Assembly: GCF_004114915.1 (NCBI RefSeq)
Contig: NZ_CP022219.1
Span: 2,262,501 to 2,326,500, forward strand
Length of the DNA: 64,000 nt
Source: Bradyrhizobium guangxiense
GTDB lineage: Bacteria; Pseudomonadota; Alphaproteobacteria; Rhizobiales; Xanthobacteraceae
Reading direction: 5' to 3'
The notes beneath the pieces were generated by a model. That model searched no databases. It had not been told where the DNA came from and saw nothing but the letters and a program-made list of their open reading frames with translations. This document shows, piece after piece, positions 36,070 through 45,265 of the stretch; within the stretch, counting starts at the first letter, position 1, and each line of letters opens with the position of its first letter. The translations under genes were made by a program, and so were the position numbers.

Positions 36070-36993
36070 ATGGACCGGCTGCTCCAACTCGAGGTCTTCG
36101 CCAAAACCGCTGAGCTCGGCAGCCTGTCCAAAGCTGCCGAAATCCTGCGGATGTCGAACGCGGCCGCCAGCCGCCATCTCAGTGCGCTGGAGGAGCGCCT
36201 GGCCGTCCGGCTGATCGAGCGCAATACGCGCCGGCAATGGCTGACGGAAGCAGGGCAGGAGCTGTTGCAGCGCTGCGGCACGCTGCTGAACGAGCTTGCC
36301 GAGGCCGAAGACGCGGTCTCCGACCGCGCGCTGTCGCCGAAGGGCATGCTGCGCGTGACGTCTTCGCTGTCCTTCGCGATGATCTACCTCGCGCCGATGC
36401 TGCCCGCCTTCCGCGCGCTCTATCCTGATCTCAGCGTGCAGATCATCAGCGCGAACCGCTATCTGGACTTCATCGAGGCCGGCATCGACGTCGCGATCCG
36501 CACGCGGGAGCACGAGCCGGATTCCAACATCATCGTGCGCCGCATCGGCCAGATGCACCGCGTGCTCGCGGCGGCTCCGTCATACCTGGAGAAGCACGGC
36601 CGGCCTGAGCATCCGGCGGATCTCGCCCGTCACAACATGCTGATCTACAACCTCGCCAATGATCCCTATTCGCTGCGCCTGAGCCAGGGCAGCACGACCC
36701 AGACGGTTCGGATCGCGCCGACGCTCGACAGCAATGATGGCCAGATCATCTGTGGTGCGGCGCGTGCAGGGCTCGGCATCCTGATCCAGCCGCTCTACAT
36801 CGTGCAGGGCGATATCGCGGCCGGCCGGCTGGTGCCCGTCCTGAGGGACTGGCAGCTGCCGTTGCTCACCATGAACATCGCCTATCAGAACCGCGTCAGG
36901 CTGCCGGCCAAGATCAGGGTCTTCTCGGACTTCCTGGTCAGCCACATCCGCGAGCATTCGGAGCCGGGGATCTGGATCGACGCGGCGAAGTGA
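36070..36993 (+). CDS. LysR-family transcriptional regulator
   Basis: 307 residues. The N-terminal winged helix-turn-helix is at about 15-36 (GSLSKAAEILRMSNAAASRH), followed by the linker helix and a LysR_substrate domain (about 90-295) that senses an effector. It is divergent from the hydroxyquinol operon and 13 bases upstream of xylulokinase on the same strand, so it could control either or both. The ribosome site is poor. Divergence and the inverted repeats upstream favour regulation of the leftward operon. Confidence 0.92.
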   Translation: MDRLLQLEVFAKTAELGSLSKAAEILRMSNAAASRHLSALEERLAVRLIERNTRRQWLTEAGQELLQRCGTLLNELAEAEDAVSDRALSPKGMLRVTSSLSFAMIYLAPMLPAFRALYPDLSVQIISANRYLDFIEAGIDVAIRTREHEPDSNIIVRRIGQMHRVLAAAPSYLEKHGRPEHPADLARHNMLIYNLANDPYSLRLSQGSTTQTVRIAPTLDSNDGQIICGAARAGLGILIQPLYIVQGDIAAGRLVPVLRDWQLPLLTMNIAYQNRVRLPAKIRVFSDFLVSHIREHSEPGIWIDAAK

Positions 36994-37006
36994 GCGGGAA
37001 GCATCC

Positions 37007-38452
37007 ATGTATCTCGGCATCGATCTCGGCACCTCCGCAGTCAAGACCGTTCTCGTCGACGAGGCCCAGCGCGTGATCGCAAGCGAGAGCCGGCCGCTGA
37101 CGATCACCTCGCCGCAGCCGGGCTATGCCGAGCAGGACCCGGCGCTGTGGATCGATGCGGCCTTCGCCACGCTGGATGCCCTGAAGGCCTCGCATGCTGG
37201 CGCGCTGGCGGCGGTCAAAGGGATCGGGCTGTCCGGCCAAATGCATGGCGCGATACTGCTCGACGCGAGCGCGAAGCCGCTGCGGCCCTGCATCCTCTGG
37301 AACGACGGGCGCTCTGCCGCCGAGTGCCGGATCCTGGAGCGGCGCTGGCCGGCGTTGCGCGCGACCACGGGCAACAAGGCGATGCCGGGGTTCACCGCGC
37401 CAAAATTGCTCTGGATCGCGACGCACGAGCCTGACGTCTTTGCGGCGACGAAGCTCGTGCTGCTGCCAAAGGCCTATCTGCGCCTGGTGCTGTCAGGCGA
37501 GGCCGTCGAAGACGTTTCGGATGCGTCGGGATCCCTATGGCTCCACGCCGCGCGCCGGGACTGGTCGGATGCGGCACTGGCAGCGACCGGCCTGTCGCGC
37601 CAGCACATGCCGCGCCTGGTTGAAGGATGTGCGCCCGCGGCGAGGCTGCGCTCGGAGCTCGCGCAGCGCTGGGGTATGACCGGACAGCCCGTGATCGCGG
37701 GTGGCGCCGGCGACAACCCGGCCGGCGCCATGGGCATCGGCGCGATCGAGCTGGGAACCGCGTTCGTATCGCTGGGAACCTCGGGCGCCTTGCTGGCACC
37801 GACCAACAGAATAGCCGCCAACCCCGATCGTGTCGTGCACACGTTCTGCCACGCCATTCCCGGCATGTGGATTCAGGCCGGTGCGATCCTCTCCGCCGCC
37901 TCCTGCCTCACCTGGGCCGCGCGCTTGTTCGGCGTCAGCGAGGCTGAGTTGCTGGCACCGCTTGGATCGCGCCCGCAGGCACCGTCGCCGGTGAGCTTTC
38001 TGCCGTATCTCGCAGGTGAGCGTACGCCGCACGACGATCCCGCCGTGCGCGGCATGCTCGATGGTTTGAGCCATGGCACCGATCGCGCTGCGATCGTGCA
38101 GGCGGTGCTCGAAGGCGTTGCCTTCGCGCTGGCAGATTGCCGCGACGCGCTCGCGGGTGCCGGCATTGCGATTGCGGAAGCCGACGTCATCGGCGGTGGT
38201 TCGCGCTCGGAGTTCTGGCTCGCGGTGCTGGCCAACGTACTGAATGTTCCAGTCCATCGCTTTGCCGGCGGCGAGACCGGCGCGGCGTTCGGTGCGGCGA
38301 GATTGGGGCGACTTGCTGTCACCGGTGAGGCGATCACCGCCGTGTGCACGCGGCCGCAGCGCATCGCGACGTTCGAACCTGACGCCGGGCTGACCAGTGC
38401 CTATGCCGAGCGGCTTCCCGCCTGGCGCCAACTGTATCGCCCACGCCACTAG
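37007..38452 (+). CDS. xylB: xylulokinase (FGGY family)
   Basis: 481 residues, full length. The N-terminal MYLGIDLGTSAVKTVL ATP-binding strand, GLSGQMHGAILLD and CILWNDGRS are xylulokinase-type substrate residues. The second domain has GGAGDNPAGAMGIG and the FGGY signature VIGGGSRSEFWLAVLANVL. It phosphorylates D-xylulose to enter the pentose phosphate pathway. It is followed by a sugar ABC importer, consistent with pentose or pentitol uptake. No isomerase or polyol dehydrogenase is in the immediate cluster. Confidence 0.92.
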   Translation: MYLGIDLGTSAVKTVLVDEAQRVIASESRPLTITSPQPGYAEQDPALWIDAAFATLDALKASHAGALAAVKGIGLSGQMHGAILLDASAKPLRPCILWNDGRSAAECRILERRWPALRATTGNKAMPGFTAPKLLWIATHEPDVFAATKLVLLPKAYLRLVLSGEAVEDVSDASGSLWLHAARRDWSDAALAATGLSRQHMPRLVEGCAPAARLRSELAQRWGMTGQPVIAGGAGDNPAGAMGIGAIELGTAFVSLGTSGALLAPTNRIAANPDRVVHTFCHAIPGMWIQAGAILSAASCLTWAARLFGVSEAELLAPLGSRPQAPSPVSFLPYLAGERTPHDDPAVRGMLDGLSHGTDRAAIVQAVLEGVAFALADCRDALAGAGIAIAEADVIGGGSRSEFWLAVLANVLNVPVHRFAGGETGAAFGAARLGRLAVTGEAITAVCTRPQRIATFEPDAGLTSAYAERLPAWRQLYRPRH

Positions 38453-38582
38453 CCCAGCCGCGATGTTGCATTCCCAGGTGTTCGGTATTGCCCTGGCTTG
38501 CGGCGTTTTGTTTAATGGGTGAGCCGCGCTGACAAGACGATTGAGACGCGGGTAGGAAACGCATTGTGCGCCGGGAGGCACG

Positions 38583-40106
38583 ATGAACGATCCGATTCTC
38601 GAGATGCGTGGGGTCTCCAAGACCTTCTTTGGCATCAAGGCGCTGCGGGCCGTCGATCTCACTGTCTATGCCGGCGAAATTCATGCGCTGATGGGTGAGA
38701 ACGGCGCCGGCAAGTCGACGCTGATGAAGATCCTGTCCGGGGCCTACAGGCCTGATCCCGGCGGCGAGATCCGCATCGAAGGACACCCGGTACGGATCGA
38801 AGGTCCGCTCGGCGGCCGCAGCGCGGGCATCTCCATCATCTATCAGGAGCTGTCGCTGGCGCCCAATCTCAGCGTCGCCGAGAATATCTATCTCGGGCGG
38901 GAGCTCTCGCGATCAGGTTTGCTGGCGCGCGGCGCCATGCGCGAAGGCGTCGGTCCGATCCTGAAACGGCTCGGCGCGGACTTCCTGCCCTCGACGCTGG
39001 TGGCGCATCTCTCCATGGGCCAGCGGCAACTGGTCGAGATCGCGCGTGCGCTGCACGCGAGATCAAAGATCCTGATCATGGACGAGCCGACCACCGCGTT
39101 GTCGGCCGCCGAGAGCGAGCGGCTGTTCGCGTTGATCCGCCAGCTCCGCGCCGAGGGGCTTGCCATCATCTACATCTCGCATCGCATGGACGAGGTCTAC
39201 GCGCTCGGCGACCGCGTCACTGTGCTGCGCGACGGCCGGTTGGTCGGCTCGCTCGACAAGCCCGAGATCCGCGCCGACACCATCGTGCGGCTGATGGTCG
39301 GGCGCGACGTCTCCTCGTTCTACAAGAAGGACCACGATCCCGAGGCGGGGCGGGGACATCCCGTGCTCGCGGCAATCGACATGGCCGACGCTCAGCGCGT
39401 CAGGGGCTGCTCGCTTACCGTGCATGCGGGCGAGGTGGTTGGCCTCGCCGGCCTGATCGGCGCCGGCCGCACCGAGCTTGCGCATCTCATCATCGGCGCG
39501 TCGCCCAAGACCTCCGGCCGGCTCGAGCTGGAGGGACAGCCGGTCGAGATTCGCAATCCCGGAGAGGCGCTCGAGGCCGGGATCGCCTATCTGACCGAGG
39601 ACCGCAAAGCGCTCGGCCTGTTCCTCGACATGTCGTGCCTGGACAACATCAACCTCGCGGTGCTCGGCCGCGATGCGAAGCTCGGCTGGTTCCTGGATCG
39701 CGACAGAGCGCGCGAGCGCGCCGCCAGGGCCTTCGCAGGCCTCAGCATCCGCGCCGCCAATGTCGGCGTCCCCGCCGGGGGCCTGTCCGGCGGCAACCAG
39801 CAAAAGGTGCTGCTGTCGCGGCTTCTGGCCATTGCGCCGAAGGTCCTGATCCTCGATGAGCCGACGCGCGGCGTCGATGTCGGCGCCAAATCCGAGATCT
39901 ATTCGATCATCGACAATCTGGCCAAGGCCGGCACCGCGATCCTCGTCATCTCGTCCGATCTGCCCGAGATCATCGGCATCTGCGACCGCGTCGTCGTGAT
40001 GCGGATGGGGCACATCGCCGGCGAGGTGACGCGCGGCCCCAATTCGTCGCTGACGCAGGAAGACATCATGGCGCTTGCCACGGGGATGGAGCATCTCGAT
40101 GCCTGA
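38583..40106 (+). CDS. sugar ABC transporter ATP-binding protein (XylG/RbsA type)
   Basis: 507 residues with two NBDs. Domain 1: [27 protein letters not shown] and ILIMDEPTT. Domain 2: the degenerate Walker [21 protein letters not shown] and [16 protein letters not shown] ribosome site precedes the ATG. The 130-base gap after xylB contains no recognised terminator. It overlaps the permease gene by 8 bases. Confidence 0.94.
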   Translation: MNDPILEMRGVSKTFFGIKALRAVDLTVYAGEIHALMGENGAGKSTLMKILSGAYRPDPGGEIRIEGHPVRIEGPLGGRSAGISIIYQELSLAPNLSVAENIYLGRELSRSGLLARGAMREGVGPILKRLGADFLPSTLVAHLSMGQRQLVEIARALHARSKILIMDEPTTALSAAESERLFALIRQLRAEGLAIIYISHRMDEVYALGDRVTVLRDGRLVGSLDKPEIRADTIVRLMVGRDVSSFYKKDHDPEAGRGHPVLAAIDMADAQRVRGCSLTVHAGEVVGLAGLIGAGRTELAHLIIGASPKTSGRLELEGQPVEIRNPGEALEAGIAYLTEDRKALGLFLDMSCLDNINLAVLGRDAKLGWFLDRDRARERAARAFAGLSIRAANVGVPAGGLSGGNQQKVLLSRLLAIAPKVLILDEPTRGVDVGAKSEIYSIIDNLAKAGTAILVISSDLPEIIGICDRVVVMRMGHIAGEVTRGPNSSLTQEDIMALATGMEHLDA

Positions 40107-41136
40107 CAATGGCGCTGCAAAGGCCCAGCCCGCCCCGACGACGAACGGTGCTGGCGCCGAGACGAGGCGCCAGCGGGTCAGGGTGCTGATCAGCGCGCTT
40201 GGCATGCTGCCGGTGCTGCTCATTCTCTGCATCGGCTTTCATTTCCTGTCCGAGGGCCGTTTCTTCACCGGACAAAATCTCGGCATCGTGCTGCAGCAGG
40301 CCGCGGTGAACACCGTGCTCGCCGCAGGCATGACCTTCGTCATCCTCACCGGCGGCATCGATCTTTCGGTCGGCTCGATCTTGGCGGCCTCCGCGATGGC
40401 CGGGTTGACGCTCTCGAAGCTGCCGGAGCTCGGAATGATGTGGCTGCCGGCGTCGCTGCTCACCGGCCTTGGCTTCGGAATTGTCAACGGCGCGCTGATC
40501 GCGCTGCTCCGCCTGCCGCCTTTCATCGTCACGCTCGGTTCGCTGACCGCGGTGCGCGGCCTTGCGCGGCTGCTCGGGGCCGACACCACCGTGTTCAATC
40601 CATCCATTCCCTACGCCTTCATCGGCAACGGCTCACTGACGCTCATTCCCGGCGTCGCCTCGATCCCGTGGCTCTCGGTGATCGCCTTGCTCGTCATCCT
40701 GGTCTCGTGGCTGGGGCTGCGCCGGACCGTGCTCGGCGTGCACATCTATGCAGTGGGCGGCAATGAAAGCGCGGCGCGGCTTGCGGGCATCAAGGTCTGG
40801 GCGGTGCTGATCTTCGTCTACGGTGTCTCCGGGCTTTTCGCCGGGCTCGGCGGCGCCATGCAGGCCGCGCGGCTCTACGCGGCCAACGGCCTGCAGCTCG
40901 GTCAGTCCTACGAGCTCGACGCGATCACCGCCGTGATCCTCGGCGGCACCTCCTTCGTCGGCGGCATCGGCTCGATCTGGGGCACGCTGGTCGGCGCACT
41001 GATCATCGCAGTGCTGTCGAACGGCCTCATCCTCGTCGGTGTTTCCGACATCTGGCAATATGTGATCAAGGGCCTCGTGATCATCGGCGCCGTGGCGCTG
41101 GATCGTTACCGGCTGCAAGGCTCTGCCAGGACTTGA
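40099..41136 (+). CDS. sugar ABC transporter permease (RbsC/XylH type)
   Basis: 345 residues from ATG 40099, overlapping the ATPase gene tail by 8 bases. The N-terminal cytoplasmic tail is about 30 residues, then come eight to ten membrane segments. Conserved [19 protein letters not shown] and [22 protein letters not shown] identify the BPD_transp_2 family. As the only permease in this operon it should act as a homodimer, unlike the leftward importer. Confidence 0.93.
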   Translation: MPDNGAAKAQPAPTTNGAGAETRRQRVRVLISALGMLPVLLILCIGFHFLSEGRFFTGQNLGIVLQQAAVNTVLAAGMTFVILTGGIDLSVGSILAASAMAGLTLSKLPELGMMWLPASLLTGLGFGIVNGALIALLRLPPFIVTLGSLTAVRGLARLLGADTTVFNPSIPYAFIGNGSLTLIPGVASIPWLSVIALLVILVSWLGLRRTVLGVHIYAVGGNESAARLAGIKVWAVLIFVYGVSGLFAGLGGAMQAARLYAANGLQLGQSYELDAITAVILGGTSFVGGIGSIWGTLVGALIIAVLSNGLILVGVSDIWQYVIKGLVIIGAVALDRYRLQGSART

Positions 41137-41180
41137 GAGCCTAGGTGCGCGCCCGCTCGATGCGAATTCCGCTGCGGCAA

Positions 41181-41214
41181 CTGGTCTGCCGCGCCGGAGA
41201 CGAAGACAGACCAG
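41181..41214 (+). other. intercistronic hairpin before the sugar-binding-protein gene
   Basis: A perfect 8-base-pair inverted repeat (CTGGTCTG / CAGACCAG) with an 18-base loop. It ends at the base where the Shine-Dalgarno GGGAGGA of the next gene begins (ATG 41226). It may mark an RNA processing site that raises binding-protein mRNA relative to permease mRNA, or modulate initiation. Confidence 0.5.
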
Positions 41215-41225
41215 GGAGGAAGTCC

Positions 41226-42173
41226 ATGTTGAAGACGATCATGCTCGCCGGCACCGCGGCGGCGCTTGCCCTGACCACCGCGCCATCCTTCGCCAAGGAG
41301 CTCAAGTCGATCGGCGTCTCGCTGGGATCGATGGGCAACCCGTTCTTCGTCGCGCTGTCGAAGGGCGCCGAGTTCGAGGCGAAGAAGACCAATCCCAATG
41401 TGAAGATCACGACGGTGGGCTTCGAATACGATCTCGGCAAGCAGGTCACCCAGATCGACAATTTCATCGCGGCCGGCGTCGATCTGATCCTGCTCAATCC
41501 CGGCGATCCCAAAGCGATCGGGCCGGCGATCAAGAAGGCGCAGGGCGCGGGCATCGTCGTGGTCGCAGTCGACACCGCGGCCGAAGGCGCCGATGCCACC
41601 GTGACCACGAACAATGTGCAGGCCGGTGAGATCTCCTGCCAGTACATCGTCGACAAGCTGGGCGGCAAGGGCGACGTCGTCATCGAGAACGGGCCGCAGG
41701 TCTCCGCTGTGATCGATCGCGTCGTCGGCTGCAAGAACGTCTTCGCGAAGAACCCCGGCATCAAGGTGTTGTCCAGCGATCAGGACGGCAAGGGTTCGCG
41801 CGAGGGCGGTCTCACCGTCGCGCAGGGCTACCTGACCCGCTTTCCCAAGATCGACGCCATCTTCGCCATCAACGACCCGCAGGCGATCGGCACCGATCTT
41901 GCGGCGCGCCAGCAGAACCGCACGGGCATCGTCATCACGGCGGTCGACGGCGCGCCCGATATCGAGGCGGCGCTGAAGGACCCGCAGTCAGCGCAGATCC
42001 AGGCCTCTGCGTCGCAGGACCCGTTCTTCATGGCGCGGCGGGCCGTGCAGGTCGGGGTCGGCATTCTCAATGGCCAGAAGCCGGCCTCGACCGTCGAGCT
42101 GCTGCCCTCGAAGCTGGTGACCAGGGACAACGTCGCCGAGTACAAGGGCTGGACCTCGGATCGCTCTCAGTAG
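41226..42173 (+). CDS. sugar ABC transporter substrate-binding protein (RbsB-like)
   Basis: 315 residues from ATG 41226 with a GGGAGGA ribosome site. The Sec signal peptide ends near TTAPSFAKE. The mature protein opens LKSIGVSLGSMGNPFFVAL, a typical Peripla_BP_4 strand, and later has AIFAINDPQAIGTDLA and ITAVDGAPDIEAAL. It completes the xylB-linked importer (ATPase, permease, binding protein). The xylulokinase link suggests a pentose, pentulose or pentitol ligand. Confidence 0.92.
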   Translation: MLKTIMLAGTAAALALTTAPSFAKELKSIGVSLGSMGNPFFVALSKGAEFEAKKTNPNVKITTVGFEYDLGKQVTQIDNFIAAGVDLILLNPGDPKAIGPAIKKAQGAGIVVVAVDTAAEGADATVTTNNVQAGEISCQYIVDKLGGKGDVVIENGPQVSAVIDRVVGCKNVFAKNPGIKVLSSDQDGKGSREGGLTVAQGYLTRFPKIDAIFAINDPQAIGTDLAARQQNRTGIVITAVDGAPDIEAALKDPQSAQIQASASQDPFFMARRAVQVGVGILNGQKPASTVELLPSKLVTRDNVAEYKGWTSDRSQ

Positions 42174-42208
42174 AACGCGGTCCGGTAGCGGCAGCGTCGC
42201 CAACGCGG

Positions 42209-42242
42209 CGGCGGGCGGGGTCTTGATCGGCGCCGTCCGCCG
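42209..42242. terminator. possible terminator hairpin between convergent genes
   Basis: A GC-rich inverted repeat (42209-42218 with 42233-42242, nine of ten pairs Watson-Crick plus one G-U) with a 14-base loop lies downstream of the binding-protein stop (42173) and downstream of the minus-strand gene ending at 42316. On the minus strand it lacks a U-run, and on the plus strand it is followed by A4, so it is not a classical intrinsic terminator. Confidence 0.35.
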
Positions 42243-42315
42243 AAAATTCGCGTGCACTGACCGGCCAGGTGCTTGCCCGCGCGCTTGGGCATGGTGCGAG
42301 CCGCTGCCGCTCGCG

Positions 42316-43851
42316 TTAGCGGGCGGTGTAGGGGCTGGCTTGCGGAGACGGAACGGTCGCCGGAGATTTGCTCGCGAAGGCGCGGGTCTTGGGTTGGACG
42401 TGCGATCCGTCGATCACCTCGAGCCGGCCGCAGCGGTTCAGGGTGTGGAGCTTCCTGCCGGGCCACAGCGGTCCCGGCTTCAGGGAATGGCGGACGACCT
42501 GCTTGAACGTCGTCGGCGACAGTTCGACCACCTCCGCCAGCGCGAGCGCCGCGCCGTATCCGTCTGTGCAGTTCTGGACCGGGCGCCACAATTTGTTGTT
42601 GATCGTGACGAAATTCCCCGCCGGCCGCGTGCTCGCGCGGTCGATCAGGACCGGATTGCTGGCATGGGGCAACCAGGGCCCCAGGAGGCGGTCGGCATAA
42701 TAGATCGCCAGCGAGTCCGAGTAGCCGCCGGTTCCGTCGCGCCAGGCTCCGAACAAATAGTGCAGGCCGTTGTGCCGCGTGATCGTGACGTCGGCCAGCT
42801 CGAGGCCCGAAAGCAGCGTCGCGTGCCGCTCCCATTTGTCAGGGAAGCGCACGCATTTGTAGAGTGCAACGTCGGCGTGGATCGAGCTCTCCGGGATCAT
42901 CCACAACTCGCCACCGTCTTCGATCAGAAACGGATAAGAGAGGTGCCAGGGCTCCTCCAGCACCGGCACGACCTCGCCGGTCGGCCCATTGGCACCGAAC
43001 TCGATCGCCGAGATGATGCCCTTGCCGACGCGGTGGTCGAGATCCTCGAAGAAGACGAATGTTCGCCCCTGCCAGGTGATCGGAAAGGGGTCCGCGTAGA
43101 AGTGGTTGCCCGGATCTTCCAGAATGTTCCAGCCTGGACCGGAGAGATCTCCGGTCTGCCAGACGCCTGCATTGTCGTTGAAGCGCCATCCGACATGCCA
43201 ATGGGGGGCATAGCAGCAGAGGCGATAGATCTCCTTGGCGATCGAGGCGGCAAGGCCGCGCGCGACGTAGCCAACGGGGCTGCGTCGCGCGTCATTTTCG
43301 GCGGGGCGCGCCAGCTGCGGCACAATCCGCGGCCTTCCCGACAGGATCGCCGCCACCATGGTCAGGGTTCGTGCCATGACGGTTTCGAGCGCGCCGCTGA
43401 GGCCTGCGGCAATTTCGCCGGACGGATGGCCGCGATCGACGACCGAGCCATCGACCTCATTGACGATGTCGATCACCGGCAGGTCGCCGGCCAGAATGGC
43501 AGCGAGCGCGGCATTTTCGCCTGCAACTCCATTGAACAGCGGACGGAGATAGAGCCGGGCGGAACTATTCGGATCGCGCGCGCCACCGGTGAAATCGACG
43601 ATCACGTCGGCAGTCGCGGTGCGAGCCCGCATCGGTTCCGGAATGTTGGTCAGCCGGTTGGCACCACTCGGCTTGCCCTTGTGCAACACCACGCGTTCGA
43701 GCTCGAACAGGGCGTCGAGACCCGCGGGTCGCGGCTCGGCCGTTGCCGCCCACGCGATCTGAACCGGAACATCCCGGCCGTCGACCGACAGCGTCGCGCG
43801 GTCCATCCATCGCCGCGCGTATTGTCGGTCACAGCGAAACTCGATGATCAT
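42316..43851 (-). CDS. GINT1/GH43-like beta-propeller protein, probably polysaccharide-associated
   Basis: 511 residues from ATG 43851; an ATG at 43923 would run 47 bases into the previous gene. The C-terminal half (about 230-490) has repeated short blade motifs such as HFYADPFPITWQGRTFVFFE, SYPFLIEDGGELWMIPE and LHYLFGAWRDGTGGYSDSLA. This resembles the propeller of glucosamine inositolphosphorylceramide transferase-type and GH43-like proteins. The N-terminal 200 residues have a less clear domain, with a region resembling the substrate half of formyltransferase-like surface-polysaccharide proteins. It lies 25 bases after a GT4 glycosyltransferase gene. Enzymatic activity is unknown. Confidence 0.65.
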   Translation of the reverse strand: MIIEFRCDRQYARRWMDRATLSVDGRDVPVQIAWAATAEPRPAGLDALFELERVVLHKGKPSGANRLTNIPEPMRARTATADVIVDFTGGARDPNSSARLYLRPLFNGVAGENAALAAILAGDLPVIDIVNEVDGSVVDRGHPSGEIAAGLSGALETVMARTLTMVAAILSGRPRIVPQLARPAENDARRSPVGYVARGLAASIAKEIYRLCCYAPHWHVGWRFNDNAGVWQTGDLSGPGWNILEDPGNHFYADPFPITWQGRTFVFFEDLDHRVGKGIISAIEFGANGPTGEVVPVLEEPWHLSYPFLIEDGGELWMIPESSIHADVALYKCVRFPDKWERHATLLSGLELADVTITRHNGLHYLFGAWRDGTGGYSDSLAIYYADRLLGPWLPHASNPVLIDRASTRPAGNFVTINNKLWRPVQNCTDGYGAALALAEVVELSPTTFKQVVRHSLKPGPLWPGRKLHTLNRCGRLEVIDGSHVQPKTRAFASKSPATVPSPQASPYTAR

Positions 43852-43876
43852 GTCGAGCCCATTTCCACGTATCAGG

Positions 43877-45052
43877 TCAAATGACCTGGCCGAGAATTCG
43901 AACGTATTCCTCCACCATGGCATCTACCGAATAGCGCAGCCTCAGGCCTTTGGCGTTTTGTCGCAGCTCGTCGCGCAAGCGGTGGTCCGTCAGCAGCGTG
44001 GAAACGGCCGTCGAGAGCTTCGCATGATCGGCGGCATCGACGAAGAGAGCGGCCGGCTTCCCCTCGTAGGACAACACCTCGCGCAGGACGGGAAGATCGG
44101 TGACGACCGACGGCACTCCGGCATTGGCAGCCTCGACCGCAGCCAGACCGAAGGTCTCGGCCTGTGTCGGGAATACGAACACATCCAGACAGGCGAGGAA
44201 GTCCGCCATCCGGCTGGGAGGAATTTCCCCGAGCAAATGCAGCCTGTCTGACACCTTCAGGTCATCCGCCAGCTGTCTCAGCCGGGCTTCGTCGGCGCCT
44301 TGGCCGGCGAGCGCAAGGTGCCAGGAAGGCTCGTCCGGCAGCAGACCTATCGCCGCATCGAGCCGCTTGTGCGGATGCAGCCTTGCGGCGCAGCCGAGCA
44401 GGACTCGGTCGGGCGGCAGATTGAACGCTCGTCGTGCCGCCTCCTTCGACAGGGTCAGGGCCTTGTCATCGAAGCCGTGCGGCACATGCACCATGCGCGA
44501 CCGGTAGGCCCCGGGATAGCGCGAATATTCGCGCTCCATGTCCTGCGAATTGAGCGTAATGCGGTCGAAGAAGCCGAGGCTGCCCATGGCGATGTCGGCG
44601 GTGCGGACCGGCCAGCTCATCGCCAGCGCGGACGAAACCTGATTGGCGACGACCGGTGCGCGACTGACGAGGCGCGTCACGCCGCCGGCGATGATGTTGC
44701 CGAAATGCTGGAAGGTCAGGACGGCGTCAGGCTTGATCGTGCGGATATGACGGCCGAGCGTCCACAGCATCTGCAACAGCGCGATCGGGTTGCCCGGCCG
44801 CCTCGGCGTGCAATAGAGCGTATCGGGTGGCTCGTCGAAGGAATCCGATTTGCGGAAGAAGAAGAGGTTGGTGACGCGGTAGCCGCGCGCGGTCAGCCCG
44901 GCGCCGAGCAGCCTGGAGATCTCTTGCGCACCGGCATTCTCGGCCTGGGTCTGCGCGAGCAGCACGTGGAGTTTTCGGCCGCCGCCGTTCGACCGCGCGA
45001 GCTCAGTCGCGGTCGTCTCGCCCAGTTTCTTGTTCGGCTGATAGTGGAGCAC
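43877..45052 (-). CDS. glycosyltransferase family 4 protein
   Basis: 391 residues from a GTG start. Two Rossmann-like halves (GT-B fold). The donor-binding region has GCAARLHPHKRLDAAI, VFVFPTQAETFGLAAVEA with the EX7E pair, and SVVTDLPVLREV. No membrane segment, so probably a cytoplasmic enzyme adding a sugar from a nucleotide donor to a lipid-linked glycan. Neighbouring flippase and propeller genes indicate surface polysaccharide assembly; the sugar is not predictable. Confidence 0.9.
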   Translation of the reverse strand: MLHYQPNKKLGETTATELARSNGGGRKLHVLLAQTQAENAGAQEISRLLGAGLTARGYRVTNLFFFRKSDSFDEPPDTLYCTPRRPGNPIALLQMLWTLGRHIRTIKPDAVLTFQHFGNIIAGGVTRLVSRAPVVANQVSSALAMSWPVRTADIAMGSLGFFDRITLNSQDMEREYSRYPGAYRSRMVHVPHGFDDKALTLSKEAARRAFNLPPDRVLLGCAARLHPHKRLDAAIGLLPDEPSWHLALAGQGADEARLRQLADDLKVSDRLHLLGEIPPSRMADFLACLDVFVFPTQAETFGLAAVEAANAGVPSVVTDLPVLREVLSYEGKPAALFVDAADHAKLSTAVSTLLTDHRLRDELRQNAKGLRLRYSVDAMVEEYVRILGQVI

Positions 45053-45265
45053 GGATCCCCGACCCGTTAGAGAAACGAAATCTTCACCTTCTTAACTCCG
45101 TACCTATCATGCGGGTATCGCGTGGACACCGACCCGAAACAAACGAAGTTAATGCGCGACTTGCCCGTCGACGTCGTTCGTGCCGTTTTTCGCCTGTTCC
45201 TGAACGGCGAGCAGGGAGTTGCGTTAACCAATCGGCCTCGCGTGCCGCCGCTGCGTGAACGCCGG

